This document shows, piece by piece, positions 34,508-44,847 of a stretch of 64,000 nt of DNA. The DNA comes from Streptomyces antarcticus (GTDB lineage Bacteria > Actinomycetota > Actinomycetes > Streptomycetales > Streptomycetaceae). Where the stretch lies: positions 186,001 through 250,000 of the forward strand of contig NZ_JAPNLM010000001.1 in assembly GCF_026627255.1 (NCBI RefSeq), given 5' to 3'. The notes under the pieces are model-generated. The model ran no database searches. It had not been told where the DNA came from and saw only the letters and a list, made by a program, of their open reading frames with translations. Numbering within the stretch: position 1 is the stretch's first letter; every line of letters begins with the position of its first letter. The translations under genes and the position numbers were made by a program.

Positions 34508-34906
34508 TCAGTCCTTGCCGGAGCGGAGTTCCCTGATCAGAGCCCTCACCATGCGGGAAGCCGCCGATTCCGGTGTGGTGACGTATCCCACCTTCCTCAC
34601 CGGCCTCAGGGGGCCCAGATCGGTGATCTCCACGCCCGGGGCGGCCTCGCGCAGCGACAGTTCCGGGAGGATCGCCATGCCCAGCCCGCGGCCGGCCATC
34701 GTCAGCACCATCCCATCGTCCCCGGCCTTGACGGTGGCCCGCCGGATCCGGTCCTGGGCCCTCCACCAGTCGCGGGTGTGGGAGCCGCAGTTCTCGTCCC
34801 AGTCCAGCAGGGGCAGCGCCCTCGGGTCCGGGTGTCCCGCCGGGTGGACCAGGGCGTACGCCTCCTCCACCAGCACCCCGCCCAGCAGCCCCGGCGGCAG
34901 CTGTCC
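34508..34906 (-). pseudogene. LysR-family regulator, C-terminal fragment
   Basis: About 130 codons match the C-terminal end of a LysR substrate-binding domain: VLVEEAYALVHPAGHPDPRA, then DDGMVLTMAGRGLGMAILPE and a final ALIRELRSGKD before the stop codon. The DNA-binding N-terminal half is missing. The open frame continues upstream to 35335, but there it is antisense to the oxidoreductase fragment and has no LysR similarity. Functional LysR proteins are near 300 residues. The break near 34903-34915 coincides with the break in the divergent oxidoreductase fragment, so one deletion explains both. Confidence 0.75.
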
Positions 34907-35407
34907 GGCGCCGGCCGGATCATCGGCAGCGCGGGTTCGGCCGCGAAGGTCCGCCACCTCACGCGGGAGCTCGGATTCGACGCGACCTTCGACCACCACG
35001 ACGGCCCGGTCGGCGAGCAGCTCGCGCGGGCCGCCCCGGACGGCATCGACGTGTACGTGGACAACGTGGGCGGCGGCCACCTGGAGGGCGCGATCGACGT
35101 GCTGCGCGAGTACGGGCGCATCGCCTGGGTCGGCGCCATCTCCCTGCACAGCGGCGACCGGTCCCCCGCGGCGCCCCGCAACCTCTTCGAGGTCGTACAC
35201 AAGTCGCTCCGCCTGGAAGGGGTATTGGTTCGCAGTCACACCAATCTGCAAGACGAGTTGGAGGACTTCCTCGTACCCCACCTGCGGAGCGGCCGGATCG
35301 GCACCGACACCACCGTTGTCCAGGGCTTCGAGCACACGGTGGAGGCGTTCAGGGGCATGCTCAAGGGCGGCGATCTGGGCAGGATGCTCGTCCGTCTGGA
35401 TGGCTGA
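34907..35407 (+). pseudogene. NADP-dependent oxidoreductase (MDR family), C-terminal fragment
   Basis: About 166 codons match the second half of a medium-chain zinc-independent alcohol dehydrogenase/quinone oxidoreductase-like protein: GRIIGSAGSAAKVRHLTREL (Rossmann strand and nucleotide loop), GIDVYVDNVGGGHLEGAID, and FEHTVEAFRGMLKGGDLGRM at the end. The catalytic N-terminal half and a start codon are absent; the frame is open to 34274 but that part is LysR antisense. Probably inactive remnant of a lysR/oxidoreductase divergent pair. Confidence 0.75.
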
Positions 35408-35526
35408 ATCCGGTCACCCCGATGTTCACCGACTTCTTACCGCACGGCTGTAGACCTTTGGCGCGGCTGCCGCCACTCTTGCGGTCATTGTGCCGCCGGG
35501 GCACACGAGTTGGAGACGAGGGGCCC

Positions 35527-37554
35527 GTGACACCGATCAGCCGCAGAGGGTTCGTGGGTATCGGCGCCGGACTGGTGGCGGGGGCCGCGCTGCCCGGCGC
35601 CGCTCCCGCCTCGGCGGCGGCCGCCGCGAGCGGCACCATCACCGACGTGAAGCACGTGGTGATCCTGATGCAGGAGAACCGCAGCTTCGACCACTACTTC
35701 GGCGGGCTCCGGGGCGTCCGGGGCTTCGGCGACCGCGCGGCCGGCAACATCCCCGGCGGGTGGGGCACCTTCAACCAGCCCGACTGGGGCGGCCGCCAGT
35801 ACCCGTGGAAGCTGTCCGCCACCCCGCCGGCGGGCGGGGTCGACGGCGAGACCCTCGCCCAGTGCAACGGCGACCTCCCGCACAGCTGGACCTCGCAGCA
35901 CGCCGCCTGGAACAAGGGCCGGATGGACAACTTCGTCACCGGCGTCGGCAACACGCGCACCCTCGGCTACCTGGACCGCGGCGACATCCCCTTCCACTAC
36001 GGGCTCGCCGACCAGTACACGGTCTGCGACGGGTACTTCTGCTCCGCGCTCAGCGCCACCGGCCCCAACCGCACCTTCCTGTGGAGCGGCAGGATCGACG
36101 CGGGAAGCAAGGACGGCGGCGACGAGTCCGGGCTGACCTGGGAGACGTACGCGGAGGCCCTCCAGCGGGCCGGCGTGAGCTGGAAGGTCTACCAGAACGC
36201 CCAGGACAACTACGGGGACAACGGCCTGGCCTACTTCAAGAAGTTCACCGACGCCGCGCCCGGCAACCCGCTGTGGGACCGGGGCATGGGCTCGGTCCCC
36301 CGGGTCACCGGCTCCACCCCGGACGACATCGCGGCCGCCATCCGCGCCGACTCCGTGGCCGGCACGCTTCCGCAGGTGTCCTGGGTCGTGGCGAACGAGG
36401 CCTTCTCCGAGCACCCGTACGCCCCGCCCGGCGACGGCGCGCACTTCGTGGACCTCGTCTACCGGGCGCTCGCCGCGAACCCGGAGGTCTTCGACTCCAC
36501 CGTGCTGTTCCTCAACTACGACGAGAACGACGGCTTCTTCGACCACGTCCCGCCGCCCGTCGCGCCGCCCGGCACGCCCGGCGAGTACCTGGACGGCGTC
36601 CCGATCGGGCTCGGCTTCCGCGTGCCGATGATCGTGATGTCCCCGTGGACGCGGGGCGGCTGGGTCAGCTCGGAAGTCTTCGACCACACCTCGGTGCTGC
36701 GGTTCATGGAGCGGTGGACGGCCGCCCTCGGTACGCCCGCCGCCTGTCCGAACATCAGCGCGTGGCGCCGCCGGGTGACCGGCGACCTGACCGGCGTGTT
36801 CGACTTCGCACACCCGGTCTACGGCGTCCCGGCGGGCCTCCCGTCCACGGCGAAGGTGATCGGCCAGTCCACCTGCGCCCCGCTCCCGAACCCGGTGCCG
36901 CAGAACAACGCCCTGCCGGCCCAGGAGCCGGGGACCCGACCGGCGCGGGCGCTCCCGTACCAGGTCAACGGCAACCTGGACCGCTTCGAGTTCGGGGCGG
37001 CCGGCAAGATCCTCGCCTGGTTCTCGATGTCCAACCAGGGGGCGCCGGCGCAGCGGGCGGCGCACTTCTCCATCCACCCGCACCAGCACCGGGACACGGC
37101 GGCCTGGCAGTACACGGTGGACCCGGGCACGGTCGCGACGGACTACTTCAACATCGGCCTGGGCCACGGCTCCGGCAAGTACGACCTCTCGATGCTCGGC
37201 CCGAACCGCTTCCTGCGCCGCTTCATCGGCGACGCGACCAAGCCGGGCAAGGCCCTGGAGGTCGCGGCCCGCTTCGCGACCGAGCCGGGCACCGGCAGGA
37301 CGGCGCTCTACTTCAGGATGACGAACGCATCCGGCGCCCCGGTCACCTTCACGATCCGCTCCAACGCCTACCGCACGGACGGCCCGTGGACCTACACGGT
37401 CCCGGCGAACTCCTCCCGCGAGGACCACTTCAACGCGGTGGCGTACCAGAACGGCTGGTACGACTTCACCGTCCTGGCCGACTCCGACGGCACCTGGTCG
37501 CGCCGCTACACCGGCCACATCGAGACCGGCGCCCCGAGCGTCTCGGGGTCGTAG
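35527..37554 (+). CDS. plcC: Phosphocholine-type phospholipase C, Tat-secreted
   Basis: 675-residue exported phosphoesterase of the non-haemolytic phospholipase C/acid phosphatase AcpA family. A twin-arginine signal (SRRGFVG, Arg6-Arg7, then GLVAGAALPGAAPASA) leads into the catalytic domain with VVILMQENRSFDHYFGGLRG and NYDENDGFFDHVPPP; two DUF756-type beta-sandwich domains follow from about residue 465. It hydrolyses phospholipid headgroups outside the cell, likely for phosphate supply. The GTG at 35527 is preferred to the upstream extension because it directly precedes the Tat motif. I saw no clear PHO box. Confidence 0.93.
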   Translation: MTPISRRGFVGIGAGLVAGAALPGAAPASAAAAASGTITDVKHVVILMQENRSFDHYFGGLRGVRGFGDRAAGNIPGGWGTFNQPDWGGRQYPWKLSATPPAGGVDGETLAQCNGDLPHSWTSQHAAWNKGRMDNFVTGVGNTRTLGYLDRGDIPFHYGLADQYTVCDGYFCSALSATGPNRTFLWSGRIDAGSKDGGDESGLTWETYAEALQRAGVSWKVYQNAQDNYGDNGLAYFKKFTDAAPGNPLWDRGMGSVPRVTGSTPDDIAAAIRADSVAGTLPQVSWVVANEAFSEHPYAPPGDGAHFVDLVYRALAANPEVFDSTVLFLNYDENDGFFDHVPPPVAPPGTPGEYLDGVPIGLGFRVPMIVMSPWTRGGWVSSEVFDHTSVLRFMERWTAALGTPAACPNISAWRRRVTGDLTGVFDFAHPVYGVPAGLPSTAKVIGQSTCAPLPNPVPQNNALPAQEPGTRPARALPYQVNGNLDRFEFGAAGKILAWFSMSNQGAPAQRAAHFSIHPHQHRDTAAWQYTVDPGTVATDYFNIGLGHGSGKYDLSMLGPNRFLRRFIGDATKPGKALEVAARFATEPGTGRTALYFRMTNASGAPVTFTIRSNAYRTDGPWTYTVPANSSREDHFNAVAYQNGWYDFTVLADSDGTWSRRYTGHIETGAPSVSGS

Positions 37555-37560
37555 CGGCGG

Positions 37561-38100
37561 CTACAGCACGTCCCCGTCCCGCCAGTCGAAGTCGAGCCGC
37601 CCGGCGGGGTCCGGCAGGGCCCCGCCGGGCGGCGCCCACACGTACGTGGACCCCTCCTCCCCGGCGAGCCGCTCCGGCCCGCCGGGCCCGAGGACCCCGA
37701 GCTGCCCGCCCCACACGCTCCAGCCGCGGCCCGCGTACAGGCCGGCCCCGTTCTCGGACGCCGACAGCGCCCCGAGCACGTACGCCCCGCCGATCACCCG
37801 CTCCAGCCCGTCCATGACCAGCCCGCCGAGCCCCCGGCGGCGCCGGTCGGCCCGTACGGCCACGGCCTCCACGTACCCGGTCCGCAGCGCCCGCCCGCGG
37901 TGCACGGCCCGCCGCTGGACGACGCTCCCGTGCGCGACGAGCCGCCCGTCCGTGTCCCGCACCAGGACGTGCACGCCACCGAGCGCGTGCTCGAAGTCCT
38001 CCTCGGCGAAGTCCCCGCCGAAGGCGTCGAGGAGCAGCCCGCGGATCTCCGCGAGCCCGTCGCCGGTCACCTCCCAGGTGTGCCGCACGAGGATGTCCAT
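37561..38100 (-). CDS. AAC(2')-like aminoglycoside N-acetyltransferase (GNAT)
   Basis: 179-residue GNAT enzyme strongly resembling mycobacterial AAC(2'): EDFEHALGGVHVLV, VQRRAVHRGRALRTGYVEAV, the acetyl-CoA loop VRADRRRRGLGGLVMDGLE, LGALSASENGAGLYAGRGW and a C-terminal DFDWRDGDVL follow that family along its whole length. AAC(2') acetylates the 2'-amino group of gentamicin- or tobramycin-type aminoglycosides; chromosomal copies in actinobacteria may act on cell-wall metabolites. No aminoglycoside gene cluster is present here. It is 12 nt from the phosphatase gene upstream on the same strand and may be co-transcribed. Confidence 0.85.
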   Translation of the reverse strand: MDILVRHTWEVTGDGLAEIRGLLLDAFGGDFAEEDFEHALGGVHVLVRDTDGRLVAHGSVVQRRAVHRGRALRTGYVEAVAVRADRRRRGLGGLVMDGLERVIGGAYVLGALSASENGAGLYAGRGWSVWGGQLGVLGPGGPERLAGEEGSTYVWAPPGGALPDPAGRLDFDWRDGDVL

Positions 38101-38112
38101 CCCGGGACCGTA

Positions 38113-38841
38113 TCAACGCTTCCGCGACCGCCCCCGGAGCCGCTCGCGCAGCCGTTCCACTCCGCCCGCGCCGAGACCGGCCGCCCGCAGGTAGGCCGCC
38201 GCGTCCAGCCCGGCGGCGGCCTCGCGGGCCAGGGCGTGGGCCGTCGTGCCGAGGCCCGCGACGTAGGCGTCGATCTCGGCCGGGTCGTACGGGCGACCCC
38301 GGGCGGCGTACATGGCGCGGACCCGCGGCTCGCTCAGCGCGTAGTCGTCGGCGACCTCCTCGGGGCTCGCGCCCGCCAGCCGCAGGAGCACCAGCGCGAT
38401 GAGCCCCGTACGGTCGCGGCCCAGCCCGCAGTGGAAGACGACGCCGCCCGGCGGGGCGTCCGCCATCGCCCTGGCCACCGAGGCGACCCGGTCGGGGAAC
38501 CGTTCGAGGAAAGGCCGGAAATAGGCGGGCGTTCCGAAACCCGGACTCCCCCACCACACGTCCCAGAAGTCCCGGTGCCCGATCCCGTCGAGGGGGATCC
38601 GCACCGTGGTGACACCGGCCGGGCGGGGGCAGTGGTCCACTTCCCGCTCGTCCTCGTTGCGCAGGTCCACCACGGTCCGCACGCCGTGCGCCGTCAGGCT
38701 GGTCCAGCCGTTCGCGGTGAGCCGGTCGAGCGCGTCGGCACGGACCACCGCGCCGGTCCCCGTCGCCCCGGGCCCGCCCGGCTCCCGGACGTTGAAGCAG
38801 CCCTCCCAGTCCAGGAATCGACCGGTGATCGTCACTGTCAT
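38113..38841 (-). CDS. PtpB-like tyrosine/dual-specificity protein phosphatase
   Basis: 242-residue phosphatase with the Cys-phosphatase loop HCGLGRDRTG (Cys138, Arg144) and an upstream VVDLRNEDE motif, the arrangement of the MptpB/oca-type family that dephosphorylates phosphotyrosine and phosphoinositides. No signal peptide. Start MTVTITGRF at 38841 lies just behind AGGGGGG; a further ATG 12 codons upstream is open but would extend past the family N-terminus. Divergent from the iodotyrosine-deiodinase-like gene, with 82 bp between starts. Confidence 0.87.
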   Translation of the reverse strand: MTVTITGRFLDWEGCFNVREPGGPGATGTGAVVRADALDRLTANGWTSLTAHGVRTVVDLRNEDEREVDHCPRPAGVTTVRIPLDGIGHRDFWDVWWGSPGFGTPAYFRPFLERFPDRVASVARAMADAPPGGVVFHCGLGRDRTGLIALVLLRLAGASPEEVADDYALSEPRVRAMYAARGRPYDPAEIDAYVAGLGTTAHALAREAAAGLDAAAYLRAAGLGAGGVERLRERLRGRSRKR

Positions 38842-38923
38842 AGCCCCCCTGTCAGTACACAACGGACAGTTGGTCATGACGCGGCACTGGCGGGCCCGGT
38901 TCCGGCGTCGGCAGACTCGCCCC

Positions 38924-39625
38924 ATGTCACCCGATACCCAGCAGTGGACCCCGATCCACGACCAGCCGTACCGCTCCGCCCCCTACCGGCCCGAGCGGAT
39001 GCCGGGCGCGGAATCCCTCGCGCGGGCCGCCGAGTTGCGCGCGCGGATGGACGAGCGGCGCACCGTACGCCACTTCTCCCCGGACCCGGTGCCCGACCAG
39101 GTCGTGCGGGACGCCGTCGCCTGCGCCGCGACCGCCCCGTCCGGTGCCCACCAGCAGCCGTGGACGTTCGTCCTGGTCAAGGACCCGGCCGTGCGGCAGC
39201 AGATCCGCGCCGCCGCCGAGCAGGAGGAGGTGCTCTCGTACGACGGCCGCCTCGGCGACGAGTGGCTCGCGGCCCTGCGCCCCCTGGGCACGGACGCCGT
39301 GAAGACCCACCTCACCGACGCCCCGGCCCTGATCGTGGTCTTCCAGCAGCGCTATTGGCTGGGCCCGGACGGCACCAAGCGCAAGCACTACTACGTCGAC
39401 GAGTCGGTCGGCATCGCGGTCGGCATGCTGCTGTCCGCCCTCCACCTGTCGGGGCTGGCCGCGCTGATCCACACGCCCAGCCCGATGCGCTTCCTCAGCC
39501 ACGTCCTGGGCCGCCCCGAGAACGAGAAGGCCTTCGCCGTGATCCCGGTGGGCTACCCGGCGGACGACTGCGAGGTACCGGACCTGGTCCGCAAGTCCCT
39601 GGACCAGGTCATCGTGGAGGTGTGA
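38924..39625 (+). CDS. Iodotyrosine deiodinase-like flavoprotein (nitroreductase fold)
   Basis: 233-residue FMN enzyme of the nitroreductase superfamily, closest in pattern to iodotyrosine deiodinase: ERRTVRHFS and TAPSGAHQQPWTFVLVKDP bind FMN, and GRPENEKAFAVIPVGYPADD with DLVRKSLDQVIVEV match the C-terminus. Against human IYD (from memory) the alignment runs without gaps from residue 102 to 127, and Glu102, Tyr106 and Lys127 fall on the three lid residues that grip the halotyrosine zwitterion. Reductive dehalogenation of halotyrosines is therefore the leading guess. The ATG at 38924 is chosen; the long upstream open frame is a shadow. Confidence 0.85.
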   Translation: MSPDTQQWTPIHDQPYRSAPYRPERMPGAESLARAAELRARMDERRTVRHFSPDPVPDQVVRDAVACAATAPSGAHQQPWTFVLVKDPAVRQQIRAAAEQEEVLSYDGRLGDEWLAALRPLGTDAVKTHLTDAPALIVVFQQRYWLGPDGTKRKHYYVDESVGIAVGMLLSALHLSGLAALIHTPSPMRFLSHVLGRPENEKAFAVIPVGYPADDCEVPDLVRKSLDQVIVEV

Positions 39626-39683
39626 CCCCCTGTGTGACCCCCGGCGTGACCCCCTCCCCCACGGGCACCCGGCGGACATGGGA

Positions 39684-39724
39684 CCGCCCCCGCTCCGGAC
39701 TTGGGGGTACCGGAGCGGGGGCGG
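39684..39724. terminator. Bidirectional terminator between the deiodinase-like gene and pruA
   Basis: Perfect 15-bp stem (CCGCCCCCGCTCCGG / CCGGAGCGGGGGCGG) with an 11-nt loop in the convergent gap. Confidence 0.8.
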
Positions 39725-39744
39725 GGTTTCAGGGGGCCGGAAGG

Positions 39745-41385
<1,641 letters not shown>

Positions 41386-41416
41386 GGGGCTGGTAACTCC
41401 TTGACCTAGTTCTTGG

Positions 41417-42343
41417 CTAGTTCTTGGTGATCATCGAGCGGAGGAAGAAGAGCAGGTTGGCCGGCTTCTCCGCCAGGCGGCGCATGAAGTAGCCGTACCA
41501 GTCGGTCCCGTACGCGGTGTACACGCGCATCCGGTGCCCCTCGGCGGCGAGCCGCAGGTGCTCCTCGCCGCGGATGCCGTAGAGCATCTGGAACTCGTAC
41601 TCGTCGAGCTTGCGCCCGGCCTGCCGCGCCAGCTCCTGGGCGATGGCGATCAGCCGCGGGTCGTGGGACCCGATCATCGGGTAGCCCTCGCCCTCCATGA
41701 GGATCCTCATGATGCGGACGTACGCCTTGTCGATCTCGGCCTTGTCCAGGTACGCGACCTCGGCGGGCTCCTTGTAGGCGCCCTTCACGATGCGGACGCG
41801 GCTGCCGTCGGCGGCCAGGCGGCGGGCGTCGGCCTCGGTGCGGAACAGGTACGCCTGGATCACGCAGCCGGTCTGCGGGAAGTCGCGGCGCAGTTCCTCG
41901 TGGATGGCGAACATCGAGTCGAGGGTGGTGTGGTCCTCGGCGTCCAGGGTCACGGTGGTGCCGATGGCGGCGGCCGCCTCGACGACCGGGCGGACGTTGG
42001 CGAGGGCGAGCTCGTGGCCGCCTTCCAGCGCCTGGCCGAACATCGACAGCTTCACCGACATCTCGACCGTCTCGCCGAGGCCGAGCTCCGCGAGGCGCTC
42101 GATCAGCAGGAGGTAGGCGTCGCGGGCCGCGTGCGACTGCGCCACCTCGGTGATGTCCTCGCCCACCACGTCGAGGGTGACCTCGAGTCCGTTGCGGGTG
42201 AGCTCCTCGACGATCGGGATGACCTGGTCGACCGTCTCGCCGGGGATGAACCGGTTCACCACGGGCTTGGTCACCGGGGCGGCGGAGACGATGCGGCGCA
42301 TCTTGTCGCTGCGCGAGGCGGCGAGGATCACGGGACCCAGCAC
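41417..42343 (-). CDS. putA: Proline dehydrogenase (monofunctional)
   Basis: 308-residue FAD-dependent proline dehydrogenase with the beta/alpha barrel motifs of the family: LDAEDHTTLDSMF, VRIVKGAYKEPAEVAY, FQMLYGIRGEEHLRL and the C-terminal VYTAYGTDWYGYFMRRLAEKPANLLFFLRSM-type region that closes over proline. It starts at a GTG (42343) behind GGAGG; 47 open upstream codons are in the promoter region. First gene of the proline-catabolism operon, divergent from the PucR-type regulator that probably controls it. Confidence 0.94.
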   Translation of the reverse strand: MLGPVILAASRSDKMRRIVSAAPVTKPVVNRFIPGETVDQVIPIVEELTRNGLEVTLDVVGEDITEVAQSHAARDAYLLLIERLAELGLGETVEMSVKLSMFGQALEGGHELALANVRPVVEAAAAIGTTVTLDAEDHTTLDSMFAIHEELRRDFPQTGCVIQAYLFRTEADARRLAADGSRVRIVKGAYKEPAEVAYLDKAEIDKAYVRIMRILMEGEGYPMIGSHDPRLIAIAQELARQAGRKLDEYEFQMLYGIRGEEHLRLAAEGHRMRVYTAYGTDWYGYFMRRLAEKPANLLFFLRSMITKN

Positions 42344-42527
42344 GGGGGCACCTCCATCGGGTGGCAGAAGAAGAACGCGAGCGGGAGCGCCGGCGAAACC
42401 ACAAGTAAAACCACCGTGAAACCTAAGGATCGCTTCGATCCTCTGCCATCGACAGCTGTCACGCATCCGTGTCCCGGATCTCATACAGATGTCTGAGAGG
42501 CCGGTCCGGAGGTGGGAGAATGGCCGG

Positions 42528-43790
42528 GTGAAGGGCGATTACCAGGACCTGGTGGACGAGATCTCGGCGCTGCTCGGCGCCCCGGCGACGCTGGAGAACA
42601 GGGACTTCCGCCTCATCGCCTTCGGCGCGCACGACAGCGACGACGACCTCGCGATGGACCCCGTACGGACCCGCTCGATCCTGACGCGGCAGTCCACGGC
42701 CGCCGTGCGCTCCTGGTTCGAGGGCTTCGGCATCGCCCGCGCGACCGGTCCCGTACGGATTCCGGCGGCGCCCGACGCGGGGGTCTTCCGGGGCCGGATC
42801 TGCCTGCCGGTGCGGTACCGGGGCATCGTGCAGGGCTACGTGTGGCTCCTCGACCAGGACCCCGGCCCCGGGCCGGAGGCCCTCGCCGCGGCCATGGAGG
42901 TGGCCGAGCGGGTCGGGACCCTGCTCGCCGAGGAGGCGAAGGCCGGGGCCGACCTGTCGCGGGAGTTCCTGGCGGTGCTCACCGCCGGACGGGGGTGGCA
43001 GCGGGACATGACGGTGGCGGCGCTGCGGGTGGCCCTGGGACCGGGCGGGGACGGGCTCCACGCGGTGGTGTGCGTGGCGCCGTGGCCCGGGGAGACCCCG
43101 GGGGCGGTACCGGGCGCGGCGGCGGTGTGCGTGGTCCCGCGCGCGACGGCCCCCGACGACGACGGCGGGCCGGAGGCCGGCCGGGCGCTGGCGGTACTGC
43201 TCCGGCTCCGCTCGGCGGACGCCCTGGCCCCCGCACTGACGGCGGTGGCCCGCCTGCTGCCCCGCACACCGGGGGACGGCCAGAACGGCGCGGGGAGCGC
43301 GGGGGGGACGGGCGGCACGGGCGGTGTCGGAGGCGCCGGGCCCGCGCGCGGCACCGCCGCCGCCGCGCCGCACGTCATGACCGCCGGTGTGGGCGACCCC
43401 GTACGCGCCCTCGCCGACCTGCACGGCGCCTGGGACCAGGCCGTGGCCGCGGCGCGGGCGGCCACCGCCCGGCCCGGGCTCGGCCCGGTCGCCCAGTGGT
43501 CGCGGATCGGCCCGTACCGGCTGCTGGCCGCCCTCGCCCCGGACGCGGTGGACGACCCGTCGACGCGCGTCCTGCTGGGCCCGGCCCACCGCGAACTCGC
43601 CCGCACGGCCGAGGTGTTCCTGGACTGCGCCGGGCAGGCGGGCCGCGCGGCGGCGGCGCTGGGCATCCACCGGCAGACGCTGTACTACCGCCTCTCCCGG
43701 GTCGAGCAGCTGACCGGCCTCGACCTGGGCGAGGGCGAGGACCGCCTGCTGCTGCACATGGCCCTGAAGGCATCCCGCCTGCACGGCTGA
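42528..43790 (+). CDS. PucR/CdaR-type regulator of proline catabolism (PruR-like)
   Basis: 420-residue regulator. The N-terminal GAF-like part ([40 protein letters not shown]) is followed by a variable Gly/Ala/Thr-rich linker around residue 260-285 and the C-terminal PucR helix-turn-helix ([24 protein letters not shown]). Such proteins activate the divergent operon when inducer is present. I place the start at the GTG at 42528 ([10 protein letters not shown]); the ATG at 42489 in the same frame is possible. Expected to control prodh-pruA through the 184-bp intergenic region. Confidence 0.85.
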   Translation: MKGDYQDLVDEISALLGAPATLENRDFRLIAFGAHDSDDDLAMDPVRTRSILTRQSTAAVRSWFEGFGIARATGPVRIPAAPDAGVFRGRICLPVRYRGIVQGYVWLLDQDPGPGPEALAAAMEVAERVGTLLAEEAKAGADLSREFLAVLTAGRGWQRDMTVAALRVALGPGGDGLHAVVCVAPWPGETPGAVPGAAAVCVVPRATAPDDDGGPEAGRALAVLLRLRSADALAPALTAVARLLPRTPGDGQNGAGSAGGTGGTGGVGGAGPARGTAAAAPHVMTAGVGDPVRALADLHGAWDQAVAAARAATARPGLGPVAQWSRIGPYRLLAALAPDAVDDPSTRVLLGPAHRELARTAEVFLDCAGQAGRAAAALGIHRQTLYYRLSRVEQLTGLDLGEGEDRLLLHMALKASRLHG

Positions 43791-43908
43791 CGGGAGCACC
43801 AAGGTCCGCGGGAGCACCGGGGGCACCGGGGCCGGGGGCAGCGGGAGCACCGGTCACCGGCCGCACGGATTCGCCGGCCGAGGCCGTCATCACCGCGTGC
43901 CGGCCGGC

Positions 43909-43989
43909 TCAGGGCTTCCCGGCGCCGGTGCACCCCGCCGTCAGTGCGCCGAGCACGACAACCGCTGCCGCTCGCCTCACGAAGCCCAC
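43909..43989 (-). CDS. Very small lipoprotein (26 aa)
   Basis: The frame reads MGFVRRAAAVVVLGALTAGC followed by TGAGKP and a stop codon. It is a complete type II signal: two Arg, a hydrophobic core, and the lipobox LTAGC with Cys20. Processing would leave a lipid-linked heptapeptide, CTGAGKP. It starts at a GTG (43989) preceded by GAGGGGGAG. It lies between the convergent end of the PucR-type regulator and the TetR gene (44135-44758) and could be the end of that transcript. Because the gene is so short it may be missed or be chance, but start, signal and stop fit together. Confidence 0.5.
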   Translation of the reverse strand: MGFVRRAAAVVVLGALTAGCTGAGKP

Positions 43990-44134
43990 GACTCCCCCTC
44001 GGTACAGGCCGGTTCGCGATGTTCCGCGCATGGGACGGCCCCGGGCGGGCGCCGGTTCCGTCAGCTCGCCGATCCGTTGGCGGACGCGTCGGCCCCTCCC
44101 TGCGAGCGGATCCCCCGGCGGCGAGTCCCGCGGA

Positions 44135-44758
44135 CTACGCGCCGGCGGCCCCCTCGGCCGTCGTACCCCCGGCGCCGCCCACCGCCCCGCCGCCGAGCGC
44201 CGCCTCCGCGGCGCGGCGCATGCCCTCGGTGAGCTCCTCGGCGGTGGCCGCCGTCGCCGGGTCGAACAGCCACTGGATCATCAGGCCGTTCAACAGCGCC
44301 TGGTAGTAGGCGCCCAGGGTGCGCACGTCCCGGTCCGTCAGCTCGTCCTCCGGGGTGCCGGTGAGCATGCCGATCAGCCCGCGGCGCCCCTGCGCCTGGG
44401 AGCCCGCGATCATCGACCGCAGTTCCGGGAGCCGTTCGCCGCTCAGCGCCACCTCCATGCTGGCCGACCAGACGGGACCCGAGTCCTCGTGCGCGGCGAG
44501 GACTCCCTCCCAGAACGCGCGGAACCGCTCCAGCGAGCCGCCCTCCCCGCCCAGACCGGACTGGAAGCCCTCGCCCCACTCTTCCATCAGGGCGATGAAG
44601 GCCTGGGTGAGCAGCGCGTCCTTCGAGCCGTAGTGGTAGCCGATGGACGCCAGGTTGGTGCCGGAGGCGGCGACGATGTCGCGCGCCGTCGTACGCACGA
44701 ACCCCTTCTCGACCAGGCACTTCTTCGCACCTTCGAGCAGATCTTCACGATGTCCCAT
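44135..44758 (-). CDS. TetR-family regulator of the adjacent MFS exporter
   Basis: 207-residue TetR repressor. The helix-turn-helix spans about residues 8-52 (TTARDIVAASGTNLASIGYHYGSKDALLTQAF); the C-terminal half is an AcrR-like ligand domain ending in a Gly/Ala-rich tail. Start ATG at 44758; 27 open upstream codons overlap the operator region. It is divergent from the MFS gene with 89 bp between starts containing two palindromes, the classical repressor/efflux-pump layout. Likely ligand: the exported drug. Confidence 0.9.
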   Translation of the reverse strand: MGHREDLLEGAKKCLVEKGFVRTTARDIVAASGTNLASIGYHYGSKDALLTQAFIALMEEWGEGFQSGLGGEGGSLERFRAFWEGVLAAHEDSGPVWSASMEVALSGERLPELRSMIAGSQAQGRRGLIGMLTGTPEDELTDRDVRTLGAYYQALLNGLMIQWLFDPATAATAEELTEGMRRAAEAALGGGAVGGAGGTTAEGAAGA

Positions 44759-44779
44759 GCCGCCACGGTAGCAAGACGC

Positions 44780-44829
44780 CCGTCCTAGACGGAAGTTCCA
44801 TACGCTCGTCATAGACGACCGTATGGAAC
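44780..44829. promoter_or_regulatory. Operator region between tetR and the MFS exporter
   Basis: Two related 13-bp palindromes, CCGTC-CTA-GACGG (44780-44792) and TCGTC-ATA-GACGA (44806-44818), with centres 26 bp apart, and a larger inverted repeat GTTCCATAC / GTATGGAAC (44795-44803 and 44821-44829) around the second. They cover the divergent promoters, and are expected TetR binding sites. Confidence 0.65.
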
Positions 44830-44847
44830 GTCTGTACATTGCTCCTC

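Noticed and set aside
34274..35407. A 377-codon frame read as one intact oxidoreductase
   Set aside because: Only the part after about 34907 matches the family; the first part is antisense of the LysR fragment.
37561..38100. AAC(2')-like gene as a recently acquired resistance gene
   Set aside because: Base composition equals that of its neighbours and no mobile element, integron or flanking repeat is present.
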